Shown piece by piece: positions 44,801 through 56,836 of a stretch of 64,000 nt of DNA. The stretch covers positions 3,261,544 to 3,325,543 of the forward strand of contig OY756968.1 in assembly GCA_963580455.1 (NCBI GenBank), written 5' to 3'. Numbering within the stretch: the stretch's first letter is position 1; each line of letters opens with the position of its first letter. The notes below the pieces were generated by a model. That model was not told where the DNA came from. It was given only the letters and a program-made list of their open reading frames with translations, and did no database searches. This DNA comes from Euonymus europaeus. Its lineage: Eukaryota > Streptophyta > Magnoliopsida > Celastrales > Celastraceae. The position numbers and the translations under genes were made by a program.

Positions 44801-46680
44801 TGTTCATCTGAAGTCCTTCCACTTGTTTTGACAGGTCTTCATTTGCATGCCTTAAATTATTAACCTCTTCTCTAGCATTAGCAACCATGTCACTCTGTCA
44901 CATTCCAAGTAAAAGCAACGTGAGAACAAAAAAAAGCATAAGTGCATCTCAGCCCCAAAATTATTTACAAACTTGTAGAAAAAAAATTCTGAATCACTCA
45001 CTATTTAAGAGTCACAACAAGTCAAATTTCTTTTAAAAATCCGTTATTGCTAAGATTCATGATGCAGAAACATGCTATCTTGAGCAATACAGCAAGCACA
45101 TAAAACAGGTGTTAGCTAAAAGGTAAATTTTATGAAGTGTATTCTGTCTTAAAAGGATTTGGATAGTTTTCCCTATGCAGCTGTTGTACTCATTCTAACA
45201 AAAACATGCCAGATTTTTTTTCTTCTATTGTACAGAAATGTACAAAGAATTAAACAGGAAATGCATGGCGAAGAGACTAGAGAGCAAGTCAAATGATGAA
45301 ACACTAGACCTCTCCTAAACTTAAGGAGAAGGAAACACACATAAATATCTACAGAAGTTTCTACATTTTTTACCTCTGTCATATTTGAGAGGGTTGCTAT
45401 TTTAGCTTCAGCAGCATCGAGTTTGACAGTCAACTCCCTCTTTTCATGTTGAAGCTCTCTATTTTTCCTTTTAAGCTCCACCACTTCAACATCTAACTCC
45501 TTCACAGCCTTCAGCTTCTTTTCAATATCAGCATCTTTCTTGATGGTTTCTTCTTCTTTCGTCTGCAGACTTGAAACTTGTTGTTTGAGCAATAATAGCT
45601 GGCCTTTAGTCTGATTAGCATCGAGCTGGATTTGTCTCTGAAGCTCCTTGATCCTGCTCCGTGCCACTTCCAGCTCCTTCCTGGCAGAGGCTCCTTGAGC
45701 AATCTCTTCTTGAAGCTTCTTCCTCTCTGCCTGCAAGGAGTTTATGGTAATATTCAGCATGTCAGTCTCAACTGTCTTGATCTTGAGCTGCCTCTGCAAA
45801 TCAGTAATGTCAGACTCTTGTTCTTTCAATCCATAGTACTCGAGCAGTTCACCTTCAAGCTTCACCTCCCTGTCCTCCAATTCTTTTACGAGGTTGCGCA
45901 ATCTCTCCAGTTCACTTGCGTTGTTAGCCATCTCAGTTTCATAAACTTTGTCTTTCTCCAAATTATTGGACTTATCACTTGGTAGTGGATATTCAATTTC
46001 TCCAGATAAAAGATCTTCGAATTCAGGGAGCATATCATCATCGTCGGTATCAAGTGGATCACTATAAGCCCGGCTGAATACACTACTGATCAGTTTCACG
46101 TCTTCTTCCTCCTCTTCTTCCATGCCCTACAACACATAAGACACCTGTCTAATAAGAGGGAAATGAAGGATAGTCTAGAATATCCATGAAATATATGAAA
46201 GATTTGCCGATTACAACAGATACTCAAAAGGAAATGCTAATATTATTGAGTTTTCATATGTACTCACATCCTTCTCTTTGAGACATTTATCAGAATATGT
46301 GAACTGCTCTTCATCTTCCTGTTCAAGCTGATGCTGTTGCAAGCTTTCTTCGCCATTTTCTGGATTTCAGTTTCACCATTACAAAGGAATTGAGTGACAA
46401 AGACAATAGCAAGATGGAACATTCATCTTCTGGTTAGCAAATCGACATAAAGTTATGACAGTTGTTTTCCAAAAGCTGAAACCAATGAAGAAAGTCGCAA
46501 CTTGTTTCTACTAAAACTAGGGAAGCCCAAAAAACAGAAAAAAAAAAGTGATGACAAAAAGGTAAATAGAATTAGGGTACCTGCAGGCTCGGTAGATGGC
46601 CTTGAACCCTTGATGCTCTGCTGCTTAACTGCAAAAGCTGCAATTGAAGCAGCAACAAGGAAACCTAACCTCACGATCAT
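41890..46680 (-). CDS. CHUP1: CHUP1 (CHLOROPLAST UNUSUAL POSITIONING 1)
   Basis: Chloroplast outer-envelope protein that links plastids to short actin filaments and moves them in response to light. Nine coding exons: 46581..46680, 46268..46359, 45374..46126, 43542..44894, 43302..43433, 42744..42925, 42499..42610, 42102..42245 and 41890..41988. All phases close, giving 988 aa (Arabidopsis 1004). N-terminal anchor MIVRLGFLVAASIAAFAVK, an acidic stretch, then LPEFEDLLSGEIEYPLP. A long coiled coil (LELLEYYGLKEQESDI-type heptads, LQAERKKLQEEI, QLDANQTKGQLLLLKQQ) runs into VEGLQMNRFSEVEELVYLRW and NYQTPAGKISARDL. A basic LIQKLKKWGKSKDDSS, a proline-rich profilin-binding-like run (PRAPPPPPPPPLGGPPR) and the conserved C-terminal domain (NNMIGEIENRSSFL, FDWPEGKADALREAAFEYQD, FAGGFDAESMKAFEELRSR) follow. 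No lesion seen. Confidence 0.98.
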
Positions 46681-47655
46681 GTATGTATTGCTAAGTGGAA
46701 AATCTTTTTCCTCCTGCTCATCTATAGCCAGGGCCCAATTTCAAAACAATGCTCTAATGCTCTATCCATCTCTACCCTCCCCCGTAACCGAGGGCTTAAT
46801 CCATCTGGGTCCTGGAAATGAAGCAGCAGGTACCCAGAATCTGTAATTGTGTAAACTTAGCAAGACAATACTGGTGCAATTCTAATAAAGACCAGGTTGG
46901 AAAATTTGCAGTTATATCCCAACTTAATTGCCACATCCAACTATACTACCACCTTATCTGGTTTATAGACCTTTCAAGGAATATTTGGTCTGAAACAAAC
47001 AAATTCATGATAATAAGAATTCCAGCACAAACTGTCATGCTAAGAGCTACAGCTACCACCAATAACTAGTGGTCAGTTTTGCGCCAAAAAGGATTCTACA
47101 ATTTACTTATGGATTGTATCCTGCATCTTACCAGACTCTGCTTACAGCAAAGACAAACAAAGAAACTGAAATGGACTTTCGTAACAGTAAATTTGAGCAA
47201 AAGACCGAAAGTACCTTAGCATCTTTTTGTCTCTTTTAAGGACTACATCCATCATGAGTAGAGGAGTGTAAATGTGCAATATTCACCGCCCCATAAATAA
47301 GCTATTATCTGCTCATTTTAGCCAAGTAAATTGTAAAGTGGGTCTAGTTGAAAGGGTTGAGGATGATGATCCAACGACCCATAAAACAAGGAAGGAGAAG
47401 TAGATGAGTTTGCTTAAAAGGTCAGCCTAAAATTTAATTCCCAGCCACTTGCTCAACGGACTGAAGCAACAACCAAATGTAGATAAGCCAAAGCTTTTTG
47501 TGTGATTGACAGCTAATTCTCATGTAAGGCACTTTTTGGCTTTTCTCCGGGAGATAATTCTCTTTTGCCTTTAGAGGATCATTTAGAGATATAAGCACCA
47601 CCTCTCATCCCGTCATCCTGTTACTCTGCTTGGAGGTTTCTGGATGGTAGATATA

Positions 47656-47875
47656 ATTAATTCTTTGGTGACCGAGGAACCACCCAATTGAGCATGCCCT
47701 TCGGACAGCTAAATCTCAGGCTACCAGAATAGCCCGCACCACACTAACTTTAGCAGTTAGATAAGACTGCGCCGAAACCCCTAATCCCTCCCCCGAATGG
47801 ACAGGAAAATACTTCCAGGTGGTTCGACCTTAGGACATTCAAATATATAACCAACTGAGCTATTAGTCAGTGGTC
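47656..47875 (-). mobile_element. tRNA-derived SINE, minus orientation
   Basis: Flanked by GGATGGTAGATATA (47642-47655) and GGATGGCAGATATA (47876-47889), a 14-bp target duplication with one change. On the minus strand the head reads AATAGCTCAGTTGGTTA, a near-perfect tRNA A box, followed at tRNA-like distance by GGTCGAACC, a B box. The rest is a non-tRNA body. It differs from the SINE at 11.6 kb, so two families or subfamilies are present. Confidence 0.85.
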
Positions 47876-48866
47876 GGATGGCAGATATATGGGAAGCTAT
47901 GATATGTGATTAACCGATACAATTGCAAGTCTATATAGATTATTATAGACACAAAAGAACTAACTTTGACTATTACCAGTAGTAAACCCTAGAAAAAAAA
48001 GAAACTTGAACCACTAAAAATCTACCAAGAAGGAGAAATAGCAAGTGGGTACTGGCAAAATCGACAGATGGAACATTCAGAATCCACTGATTGGCCGAGG
48101 AATTTGTTGGGGGTAAACTTTCAATGTTGAATATATTTGAGTTTTTATTGTATTTTGTTTGGAGAAAACCAGAACGAACAAAATTAAAACCATCAATGGT
48201 ATGGGCTCCACTGCTACCATAGCAGCCAAACTATTTTCCAACCAGTGGTTCGGAGGGACTTTATCTTAAAAGAGACTTCATCTTCTTAGCGTTCGTCGTG
48301 ATGCGACCCAAAACAAAAATGAAATCAATAATAATCAGACAAACACAAGGCGCGTAATACATGATTTCTAAGACCTCAATCTAAAATAGACGCTGCAGAG
48401 TAAATGATTGAAATTGCAGATACAACCAAAATTACATTCGGAAGTAAATAGAAACCCAAGTAGAGCATACCCGCCGGCGAAAACCGCACTTTATTTGTGG
48501 CTGCTTGGAGAGAAACCACAACATCTTGTCTACAATTATGAGCGGAGATTTGCAGCGCCAAATGTACTAAGTTTTGAACTCTTTTAGGCGATGATGCTTG
48601 GATAGACTAAAAGTACCCACGACGAAGTTACTGTTTAACCCTCTGTTGTTTATGGACAATGAGGGTGAAAAACATGTAAGCAAATGTTCATTTCAGTTTG
48701 TTCCTCGATCAGCGAATCAGGTAAGGCATGCATACCCTTGTGTGTGCCCCAGATTCTATAGCTGATTCGGAGCAATGGGTTTCAATTCCTCCCCTTTTAT
48801 TCTTGATGTATTTGCTAAGGATTTAAGTTAATGAAAATGTCACTTCTATTCAAGACAAACATGTAA

Positions 48867-49178
48867 TAGCATCTCCAATGCTACATGATTATCAAGCACT
48901 TTAAATTCTGTAATTGGGTCTCACCTCTATTATATATAAATGGATCTCATTTATTTATCCACATCAACAAAACACATATATTTCAATACAATTTTTTTCA
49001 CTTTCCATTCACCAGCACTCCAAATATCAAGTTTCAACAATATCTCTCTCATATTTTTATATAATTTTTCACTTTTTTCTACCATTCTACACATCTTTCA
49101 ATACAATTTTTCAAATTACTCATTCTACATACTCCAAAATTTTCAACACTCCAAATATTTTCACCATTGCACTTGCTC
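48867..49178. mobile_element. Tourist-like MITE, copy 3
   Basis: Starts TAGCATCTCCAATGC and ends CACCATTGCACTTGCTC, flanked by TAA on both sides (48864-48866 and 49179-49181). The interior motifs CCACATCAACAAAACACATA and CAATACAATTTTT match the inverse of the copy at 60.6 kb. 312 bp. Confidence 0.75.
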
Positions 49179-49236
49179 TAAGCAAATTGGCTCTCCAAAT
49201 ATTTTCACCATTGCACTTGCTCTAAGTAAATTGGCT
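49149..49236 (+). repeat. 44-bp tandem duplication covering the MITE right end
   Basis: CTCCAAATATTTTCACCATT through GCACTTGCTCTAAGCAAATTGG is repeated directly with one change (AAGC to AAGT). The unit includes the MITE terminus, its TAA target site and flanking host bases. Confidence 0.9.
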
Positions 49237-49449
49237 CATTGGTAAATTTAGAGTGGGTTTTTTGGGAATTAAATTTTGTAATAGAGGCTGTCTTCTTTTT
49301 TATTGATGGATGTACTACAGACATTTAAGACATGAAGAATGAAAAACTCGAATAAAAGAGGCCCATAAGGCGTGTAGCCCGAATAGTACGATTTTTTTCA
49401 TAATAAGATTTAGGAAAAAGCAAGGCTAGAACTCCATCAATAAAATATA

Positions 49450-49694
49450 TTATTTTTGTCTCATTTTAATTGTTTATTATTTTTTAAAATGTCTCAAAAA
49501 ATTTAATTAATTAAAATTAATTTTTTTTTATCTTATTCATATTCATTCTTAAATTGAAAAGTTGAATAACTATGCATATTAATTGATTTTTAGTTAGTTC
49601 AATGAAAGTATAAATGTTAAATTAAATGAGAGTCATAAAATTTCTTAAAATGTACACAAAATTGAAGCGGCAATTAAAATGAAACGAATGGAAT
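49450..49694. mobile_element. Decayed Stowaway-like MITE
   Basis: It shares with the two clear copies the order TCTCATTTTAATTG, AAATGTCTCAAAA, AAATTGAAAAGTTGAATAAC, GTATAAATGTTAAATT, TTTCTTAAAATGT and CAATTAAAATGAAACG. The terminal bases are eroded, so the borders are approximate. It lies immediately beyond the truncated end of the SLH-type pseudogene. Confidence 0.65.
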
Positions 49695-49963
49695 AATGGT
49701 TTGTTGCAAGCCTCCAAACTTCCGTCACAAACCTCCAATCCTTTTTATGACAGAAAAATTGTCTGTCACTTGCCAGCATGGAAATATTGATGCAGAAAAA
49801 ACAGACCTGCAGCTGCTGGATTTGTTTACATATGAGAAAACACACAAAAAGAAATTTTACCACAAGCTATAAACCCAGGTAAAAATCACCATCCTGCTAT
49901 CATCAAGCATTCGGAAATGAAATTTATTTTATGGCAAATTTAAATTAACAAAATTTCTCATAC

Positions 49964-52657
49964 AAGTAACTCAGTCCTGGTCTCTTCCATCTCAGCTTGC
50001 CTTGAATGCAGCTCTGCTTCTAGTCTTAATAATTCTGCATGAGCAGCTTCTGACATTCTCCCACTTGTCAATGCTACAGCTGATGGTGCTTTTGTTGAAG
50101 GTTTGAATGGTTGTAATCGCCTGCCATTTCTTGAAAAAAGTATGTTTTCAACATGGTTGTATCAACCTTTTTAGGTATGAGTTGCATTTTCCTGAAAAAA
50201 TATGATCACAGGCACTGGATAATATGTTTTACACGACATACAATATCTACTTATTTATTGTATGTCAACAAGCAAAGAACTGTAACGTAATAGCACATGG
50301 GGTTAAAGAAAGGGAGTTGTGCTACCAAAAACTTTTCTGATTATGCTCATATCGTCAGCCAACATGTCCATAAAAAGCTCCGGCCATGCATCTGGACTGA
50401 TATCCTTTACATCCATGTAAGATACTTTTGTCCTTGCTAGCTGGACTGCAAATAAGTCAGGTTTTAAAAAAGATGACAGACTAACAAACCCTCGGTTTGG
50501 TTGCAGACTAACCCTTGGTTTAAAGTTTAAACTATATTTCTAATTGATTGCAAAATCAATAGAATATGACCACGTCACGATACCTGTTCCGCCAATCCTG
50601 ACACAAATTCATACTCAAGTTGGGCTTTCCAGTAATCAGATCCTGCCGAGAGATATACCTACACAGAATAGATATTTTACTGAGTAAAAAAAAGGTCAAA
50701 AAAATATAGCAAAATTCCAGCTGCTTTGGTGTGTCATACCTTTCAGGGTAAAAACAGGAGCACCCTTGCCTTTCTGAACTTTCAAAACCAGAACCATTCT
50801 TTGATAACATACTGGTAATGACACCAGTTCTTACTCTGGATAGATGCAAAATCAGGGTCATCAATACCCACATCATCAAATGCAGTAGTTACGGACCCAG
50901 AGAGTAATACAGATGGGACAATTTTATGTTTTGGATTCCTATATATCAAGTTATAAGACCATCACGCATAACCATTTAAACAATTCTGGCACAAAATAAT
51001 TACGGTAAAGTTATTTTCAAATCAGGTGCACAGGAACTTTTAATACCTTTCCAACAGGGAGTTTATACGTACTAGCCATCTTGCATATTCCCTTCTAGTA
51101 CATAATTCATCAGCTCTTACATCATCCCCAATGATCTGTACACCTTAATCACAGTTCAGGTATTCATCCTCACAACCGGATCAAAGATCCATTAACATTA
51201 GTACATATCGTGGCTAAAATGTTTTCTGTTTTTCTCTCTTTATTTTTATTTTTTTGAGCTGTCATTTTATTTCTAAGGCAGAGGACCATTAAACTGTTGA
51301 TTATTATTTTGAACTGCAAAACAGAACATATCGATAAAGGCACCATGGGAAAACAAAGAAAAACTTTTGATTGTGATACATCAATTACAATGTAGTTTCA
51401 CAAAAAGAGACAATCCTTCAATATCTCATGAGAAGTACTTGATACTGTAGGTTCTTTTATTTATCACTTTCGAGTTTCGAATACATTAAAAATACATATA
51501 CAATTCGTACTTCATATCAGTGTTTCTAAAATTTTCTGCCTTTCTTCAGCCAGACAGAATTTTGAAGGCTTAAAATGCATAAAACGTCACATCACAATCC
51601 AGGATCAATTGGGAATTTTTGTAAGAAATATAAAAATCACAAAAAGAACCAATACTGTTATGGGGTTCGACGTTGTATGGAGAACACCAACATTTTCATT
51701 ATAAATATCTTGCAAAATAGAGTAAACTTTTAAAAGCCAAACCTTCAATTTCTTCAACAAAGACATTTCCTCCTGTTGGGTGGAATCCACAGCAACTGAC
51801 AATCCAACACATTCAAGCGTAAAATAAAGAGGCATTGCAAGAGAACTTAGATTGAGCATACTTGAAGACACTACAGTTTTTCCAGTAATTTCAGGTATGG
51901 GCTCGGGTCTTGCCTGAGGCACCGATGTGTTTGCATCGGATGCACCAGAATCATTTATTTTTATCTGGCTAGATTTGTGTTTGTCTGTACTTGTGACCTG
52001 ATGCAAACTATTCAATGGGCCACCAAAACGAAGCTTAAAACCTGAAAGTAGAAAACCAGTGCACGATGCTCAAATTCCAATCCAGTAAATGTCACCCCCT
52101 ACAAAACTTCGAATAGTATTTAAGAAAAACTAGCACGTTAGTTCAGGTACACAACATTAGTACAACGCCAACAAATGAAAAATTATTCAGAATTGATAAC
52201 CTTTTGCTGAGAAAACGAAGTAGAAAATTGCTGCAAGTAGAACAGCCATCGAAGTCCCAATGCCCCCAACAACAAATGTAGATAACCCTATCATCAGAGA
52301 AATAATTTCCAGGTCCAATTTGAGTAAAATGTACAGATTAAGTACTGCAATCCAATAACCGACAATTGGTGGAAAAATACAAACAAAACTACCATTCTTA
52401 GCTCTTTGGTTGCTCCGAAGAGAAGCTTCGACAACGACCCAACCGTTGCAATCCTCGGTCGCATTGGGGCCGGGAGACAACCAGGAGAGCTCGAAGTTTC
52501 TTTGGGGACGAGAAGCAGAAAGTCTTAGGAATCGGGGGCTCTGAGGGATAGAGAATGCGGAGATGTCAAGGCATTGGAGAAGGAGGATACAGTGGTGGCT
52601 ACGGAGAAGAGAAAATAAGGATCGGTTTGGACGAGAGTATTTCTCATATACTCTCAT
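49964..52657 (-). pseudogene. SLH-domain plastid protein gene (At3g25680/At5g23890 type), truncated and frameshifted
   Basis: Exons on minus: 52393..52657, 52201..52287, 51743..52041, 51047..51135, 50740..50938, 50584..50658, 50326..50440 and 49964..50129. Family features: SWLSPGPNATEDCNGWV, then STFVVGGIGTSMAVLLAAIF (membrane segment), IIGDDVRADELCTRREYARW, VTTAFDDVGIDDPDFASIQ, SRQDLI, YMDVKDISPDAWPELFMDML and KPSTKAPSAVALTSGRMSEA. Lesions: the frame changes between FASIQ and GVITSMLS (about 50832), where about 5 bases are missing; one base is missing in the codon after SRQDLI (about 50634), after which WKAQLEYEFVSGLAEQ reads in another frame; and the last exon join is out of phase. After ELL|GTATGA the long coiled-coil C-terminus is missing. 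Relatives are roughly 560-950 aa plastid proteins of unclear function. Confidence 0.75.
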
Positions 52658-52735
52658 ATATTATATGCTATCGTTGAGTGTTGTTTGGACGAGAGTACTG
52701 TTAATCGAGTATATGTTATCGTAAAGTGTAAAATA
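52626..52735 (+). repeat. Imperfect 58-bp tandem duplication at the pseudogene start
   Basis: TTTGGACGAGAGTA occurs at 52626-52639 and 52684-52697, and each copy is followed by TATATGYTATCGT and AGTGT. The presumed start codon of the SLH-type pseudogene (52655-52657) lies inside the first copy, so the original N-terminus may have been replaced. Confidence 0.65.
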
Positions 52736-52999
52736 TCGAAGAAAAAGATAACAAATATTTTGGCTCGTCACATACAAATACTCTCAGACTCTCATTTCAT
52801 GGAGCTACTCAAGAGTTAGAAATAGATTGGGTTTTCTAGGTGCCGTTTTGTTCACCTGTGGAATTTCGAGCCTTGAAAAGTAACTCATTTGACACAAAGA
52901 ATACTAATTTGAATTTCCATAGAGTTAGCTAAGTTAACTGAGCCAACCATGATTTTCAATCAACCCGTCAAAAAAAAACCAAATCGGCATTAATAAGTA

Positions 53000-53264
53000 C
53001 TCTCTCCGTCCTATTTTAATTGTCATTTATTCTTCTTTAGGATGTCCCAAAATGCATGTCCATTTCAATTAATGAAAGCTATTTTTTCTCATTTTTTCCT
53101 TATTTACCCTTAACTTGAAAAACTCAATAACCTACACATTAATTATAGTTTCAAAGTATTTGTCATTATAAATAGAGGTATAAACGTCAAATTGAAAGTG
53201 AATTAAATATTTTCTTAAACTGTGTGAAAAAGTAAAGGGGACAATTAAAATGGGACGGAGGGAG
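53000..53264. mobile_element. Stowaway MITE, well preserved
   Basis: The ends CTCTCTCCGTCCTATTTTAA and AATGGGACGGAGGGAG are inverted repeats, flanked by TA on both sides (52998-52999, 53265-53266). The 265-bp copy is the best preserved of four Stowaway copies seen here. Confidence 0.92.
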
Positions 53265-53525
53265 TAATAACTAGAACCAATGTGATGAATTCAAAAACCA
53301 AAATTGAAACTAAAATCAGTTCCAAACTTATAAAGATCGATTTTTGGGTTTTAAATAAATGGTGTACCCTGTGGAACGATTTTTTTTTATCATGCCTATC
53401 ACAAATATTAAAGAACTACCAAAACAAAAATGTAGTAAATTAGCAACACGGCCACATTTGCTTTTTGTACATATGGCAGAGGATACAAAGGAGGGTGAGT
53501 ATGGATCCATTGTGGTACTTGAATA

Positions 53526-55101
53526 TCAAGAAGACAAACATTTGTTGGTATCTGATTCCAAGTACACAAATTTATTCTGAAAATGTTGGTACTTGGGAGA
53601 AACAGCAGCTAAAATTACAATCCCACAGAGTAGTGCCAACCCCAATCCAAGACTATTAGCAACCATTGATTCAGGAGAGTGTTTAAATGCATCACTTCTC
53701 TTTGACTGTAAGAATGTCAGCTTCTCCAATAACCCAGTCTCTGCTGTTGCTACTGCCAATCCATATGTGTAGAGGCCAAGGAAGATGTGCCATGGCAACA
53801 CTCTCGCCCTAGCTGCGCGTCCCTCGCCCCGGTGCCAAAAGCTCAAGAAACCCATCAGCCACTGCATTCAGATAAATCAAAATTTCCAATCTTTCACTAC
53901 GTTATAATAACAGCTACATTCATAGAATTCAATTCACCAACTGAATCGGTAAACATTTCACCTAGGCCTAACATGGCCGAGGTGTAACATACTGACACAA
54001 ATATACTGATGACGGGATTCACACCCAGCACAACGAGCAAGAATACACTTTCACTGTCCCAGCTGAACTGCGCACGGAGTTTAGCTGATAATGACACTTG
54101 TTAAACTTGTTGGATTACTTAAACTTTAAAGATAAAGAGTATTGTTGGAATATAATATTATAAAAAAAATACACTATTGTGAGAATATTTTGTACAATTT
54201 TAAGACTAAACTAATAATGGATTTATGGGCTCCATTAAACATCCAAAAGCTTTTCATCATAATCAATGTCATTCAAATAGAATAAAGTTTGTCCACAATT
54301 CATAAATAAAGAACCATATTAAAAAAGACAGGCTTACATCAACAAAAATAATTGAAACTATATAACAACTGTCGGTGGCTTTTGAAAGAAAATGCGGAGT
54401 ATGAGAGAGAACATTAGCAGCATTAGAAGAAATTCAACCTCACATTTTACAAGAAGTTAAATTAATCTAAAGATTATGGAACAATGGGCAAAGAAAAAGA
54501 AATTTAATGTGAAAAATTTGGACAAACCTGGGCTCCAAACATAGAAATGCAGATCAGACCCATCCAAGAATGGAGACTAAAGAAATTAGCAACGATCCCA
54601 TCATTTCCATGAAACTTTGTCCAAATCCCAAAAACCCCACAAGCCAAAGCCACTCCTTGAAGGCACAAATGCACCGATTTCTTCAGATTCCTTGAACCAG
54701 GCAGCCATCTGTGAACTAAAATTGCTGTTGGAATCCCAAAGAAAGAACCCCATCAGGCAACAACCAACAAAGTCATTTCTTGTACTCTACAGGGCAATTG
54801 AACACATTTACTTACCTTCTCCACTGATGAGTATGAAGCCAATCACCATTAGCAAAGGATGAAGAACCTTGAAAATAAAGAAAAACCCAATATTATTCAG
54901 CTTCAATTAAAAGGTAAAGAGTTTATCAGGGAGGAAGACACGAGTGCATACTGCGTATATAAGGTCTTCTTGAGAGGATGAGTGTGGAAGGAAGCTAGAG
55001 TTGAAGGCGAGGGACCAGAGGAGTACCAAACCTGCCACTACAAGGCCTGAGATTCTGGCAAAGAAGTGGAGTGGAACCATTGAACCGAAGGCTGCAGCCA
55101 T
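53526..55101 (-). CDS. Transmembrane ascorbate ferrireductase (cytochrome b561)
   Basis: Six-helix, two-heme membrane protein that passes electrons from cytosolic ascorbate across the tonoplast or another membrane to monodehydroascorbate or ferric chelates. Exons 54952..55101, 54816..54867, 54528..54724 and 53526..53861 (phases 0, 1, 0) give 244 aa, near the usual 220-240. The four heme-ligand His residues are at 53 (VLHPLLM), 86 (SVHLCLQG), 119 (SLHSWMGL) and 158 (LPWHIFLG). The ascorbate-side motif resembles SRNLKKSVH; the final helices read HIFLGLYTYGLAVATAETG and LGLGLALLCGIVILAAVSP. The start at 55101 (MAAAFGSMVPLHFF) matches relatives. The C-terminal tail after PKYQ is short and polar. 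Confidence 0.95.
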
Positions 55102-56836
55102 TGAGGGGTTTGGACTAAGGAATTTTTGAACAACCACCGACAATTGACCTTCAGATCTAACACTCAGACTCCAAGTACAGTCCCAGAGAGTAAATCCATT
55201 ACTTTTCCTGGAACTTTGGTATGCTTCCTCCTTTGTTAATCATAAATAGCTCGGATTGATAAAGGAGTTGCGATTTGCGATTTGCGATGTGTCATTAATG
55301 TCACTTGAGGGGGACAAATAAAAATAGCTTTTTTAATTAAAAAAATTGGACGAATGGCAAATCCGCATGTACACATCATCACAGCACAATTCACATAAAC
55401 TTTTTGCAAGAGCTATTTGGACTCTTGTCAGTTCCTACTCGGCCCATTTTTGTTATTAACTTCTAGCCCATTGGGCCTTGTTATTGCCCTTTAGTCAATT
55501 ATTTACGTACCCTATTTGTTCATTAGCGGACTCAACCCAATATCAAGCCAGACGGTTCCTTGTTAACCCCGTAGTCAATTTTAGGCTATTTATCGTCGGC
55601 CCATTTGATAATGGCCCATCCATTTTAAAGCCCACGATAAAACACGCTACTTCTTTTTTTTTTCTTTGTTGATAATAAGACACGTCACTTGATTACAAAC
55701 AGATGGATTAGATTATTAGCTTCAAAATATTTGCAATTGGCAGAAAATGGGTCCGAGTCATAGATGACGTGTTTACGAAATATTTATATGTCCAAACCCT
55801 AATACGGATTATATTTCAAACGTATTTAATTGATAAAATTTGAATATGTTTAAATTCAAATAAGATTTTTGTGATTGGATTCAAATTCGATTTTACACTA
55901 GATAAATTTTTGTGTTTTGATCAAAATTTTGGACATATAATTTATATTTAAACTTGATCTAGTCTAGATCGAACAAATTCAATTGTCTAGATGAGATATA
56001 TAATTTATCACCCATGAGCTCTTCAATCACCTTTTTGAACTTTACCCGTTTTAAGTTTTGAAAATTTTGAACAGAGCAACTCCACCACACAATTCCTAGA
56101 GAAGTTAATATTATTATATTTACGAAATGTCGAAATCAAATCTTGTTTTAATCCAACCATGGAGGGACGGCAAAGAGTAGGAAGCCAATGCTTTTTTTCT
56201 CTTGGCCTACTCTTCTACCGCTTATTGTCACCGTTTAAGAAAATGGCTTCTAATGCCATTTTTTGGATTATTCGAGTCACATTGTGAACATTCAAATCAA
56301 TGTATATTGGGTTCTCCGATACGAGATAAAAACTTAAAAGAAATAGTGTTTTCAATTTTCTTAGATTCCAAGATTCTTAATTCATAACCAACTGGATTTA
56401 CATTAGATTTGTAAAAGAAACACAAGAACAAAGCTTATCCAGCATAAGAATCCACATCCCATGACGACGAAAATGACGATGGTAACATTAGCGGGAACAA
56501 AATCAACTGTAGAGTGAATATATAGCTCCAAAAAAAATCAGAGAAATCATGATCAAAATGACATGAAAGGTAAGTTCATATGTACATTCTCGGATTCTCC
56601 TACATTTCTTACAGCAGTAGAATCAAATTGGTAAAAGACTTGGTCACAAAACGACACACAAGAATCTCCAATTCAGCCACCTCGTCTAGATGCCTTGTTG
56701 GGTCGTAAAAACCCACAAGAACACCACTAAATACCCTATTTATACCACCCCAAGATGAAGAAGTTATCATAACAGGGAAAAAAGTCAAGAACCCATCAAC
56801 GTTTGCTGACAACAGAAAGAAAGAAAAGAAGAGAAT
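55102..56836. other. Spacer between divergent b561 and dioxygenase genes
   Basis: Shared upstream region of the b561 gene (-) and the dioxygenase gene (+). GGCCCA/TGGGCC-type motifs are scattered at 55440-55635. The rest is AT-rich with no recognised gene or element. Confidence 0.55.

Larger units (their letters stand above)
46681..49963. other. CHUP1 upstream region with SINE and MITE insertions
   Basis: It holds a SINE (47656-47875), a Tourist-like MITE with duplicated end (48867-49236) and a decayed Stowaway (about 49450-49694). A stretch near 48476-48600 on the minus strand is less AT-rich and ends in a donor-like GCGG|GTATGC; it may be the non-coding first exon of CHUP1, whose Arabidopsis homologue has a 5' UTR intron. 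If so, the SINE is intronic. Confidence 0.45.
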
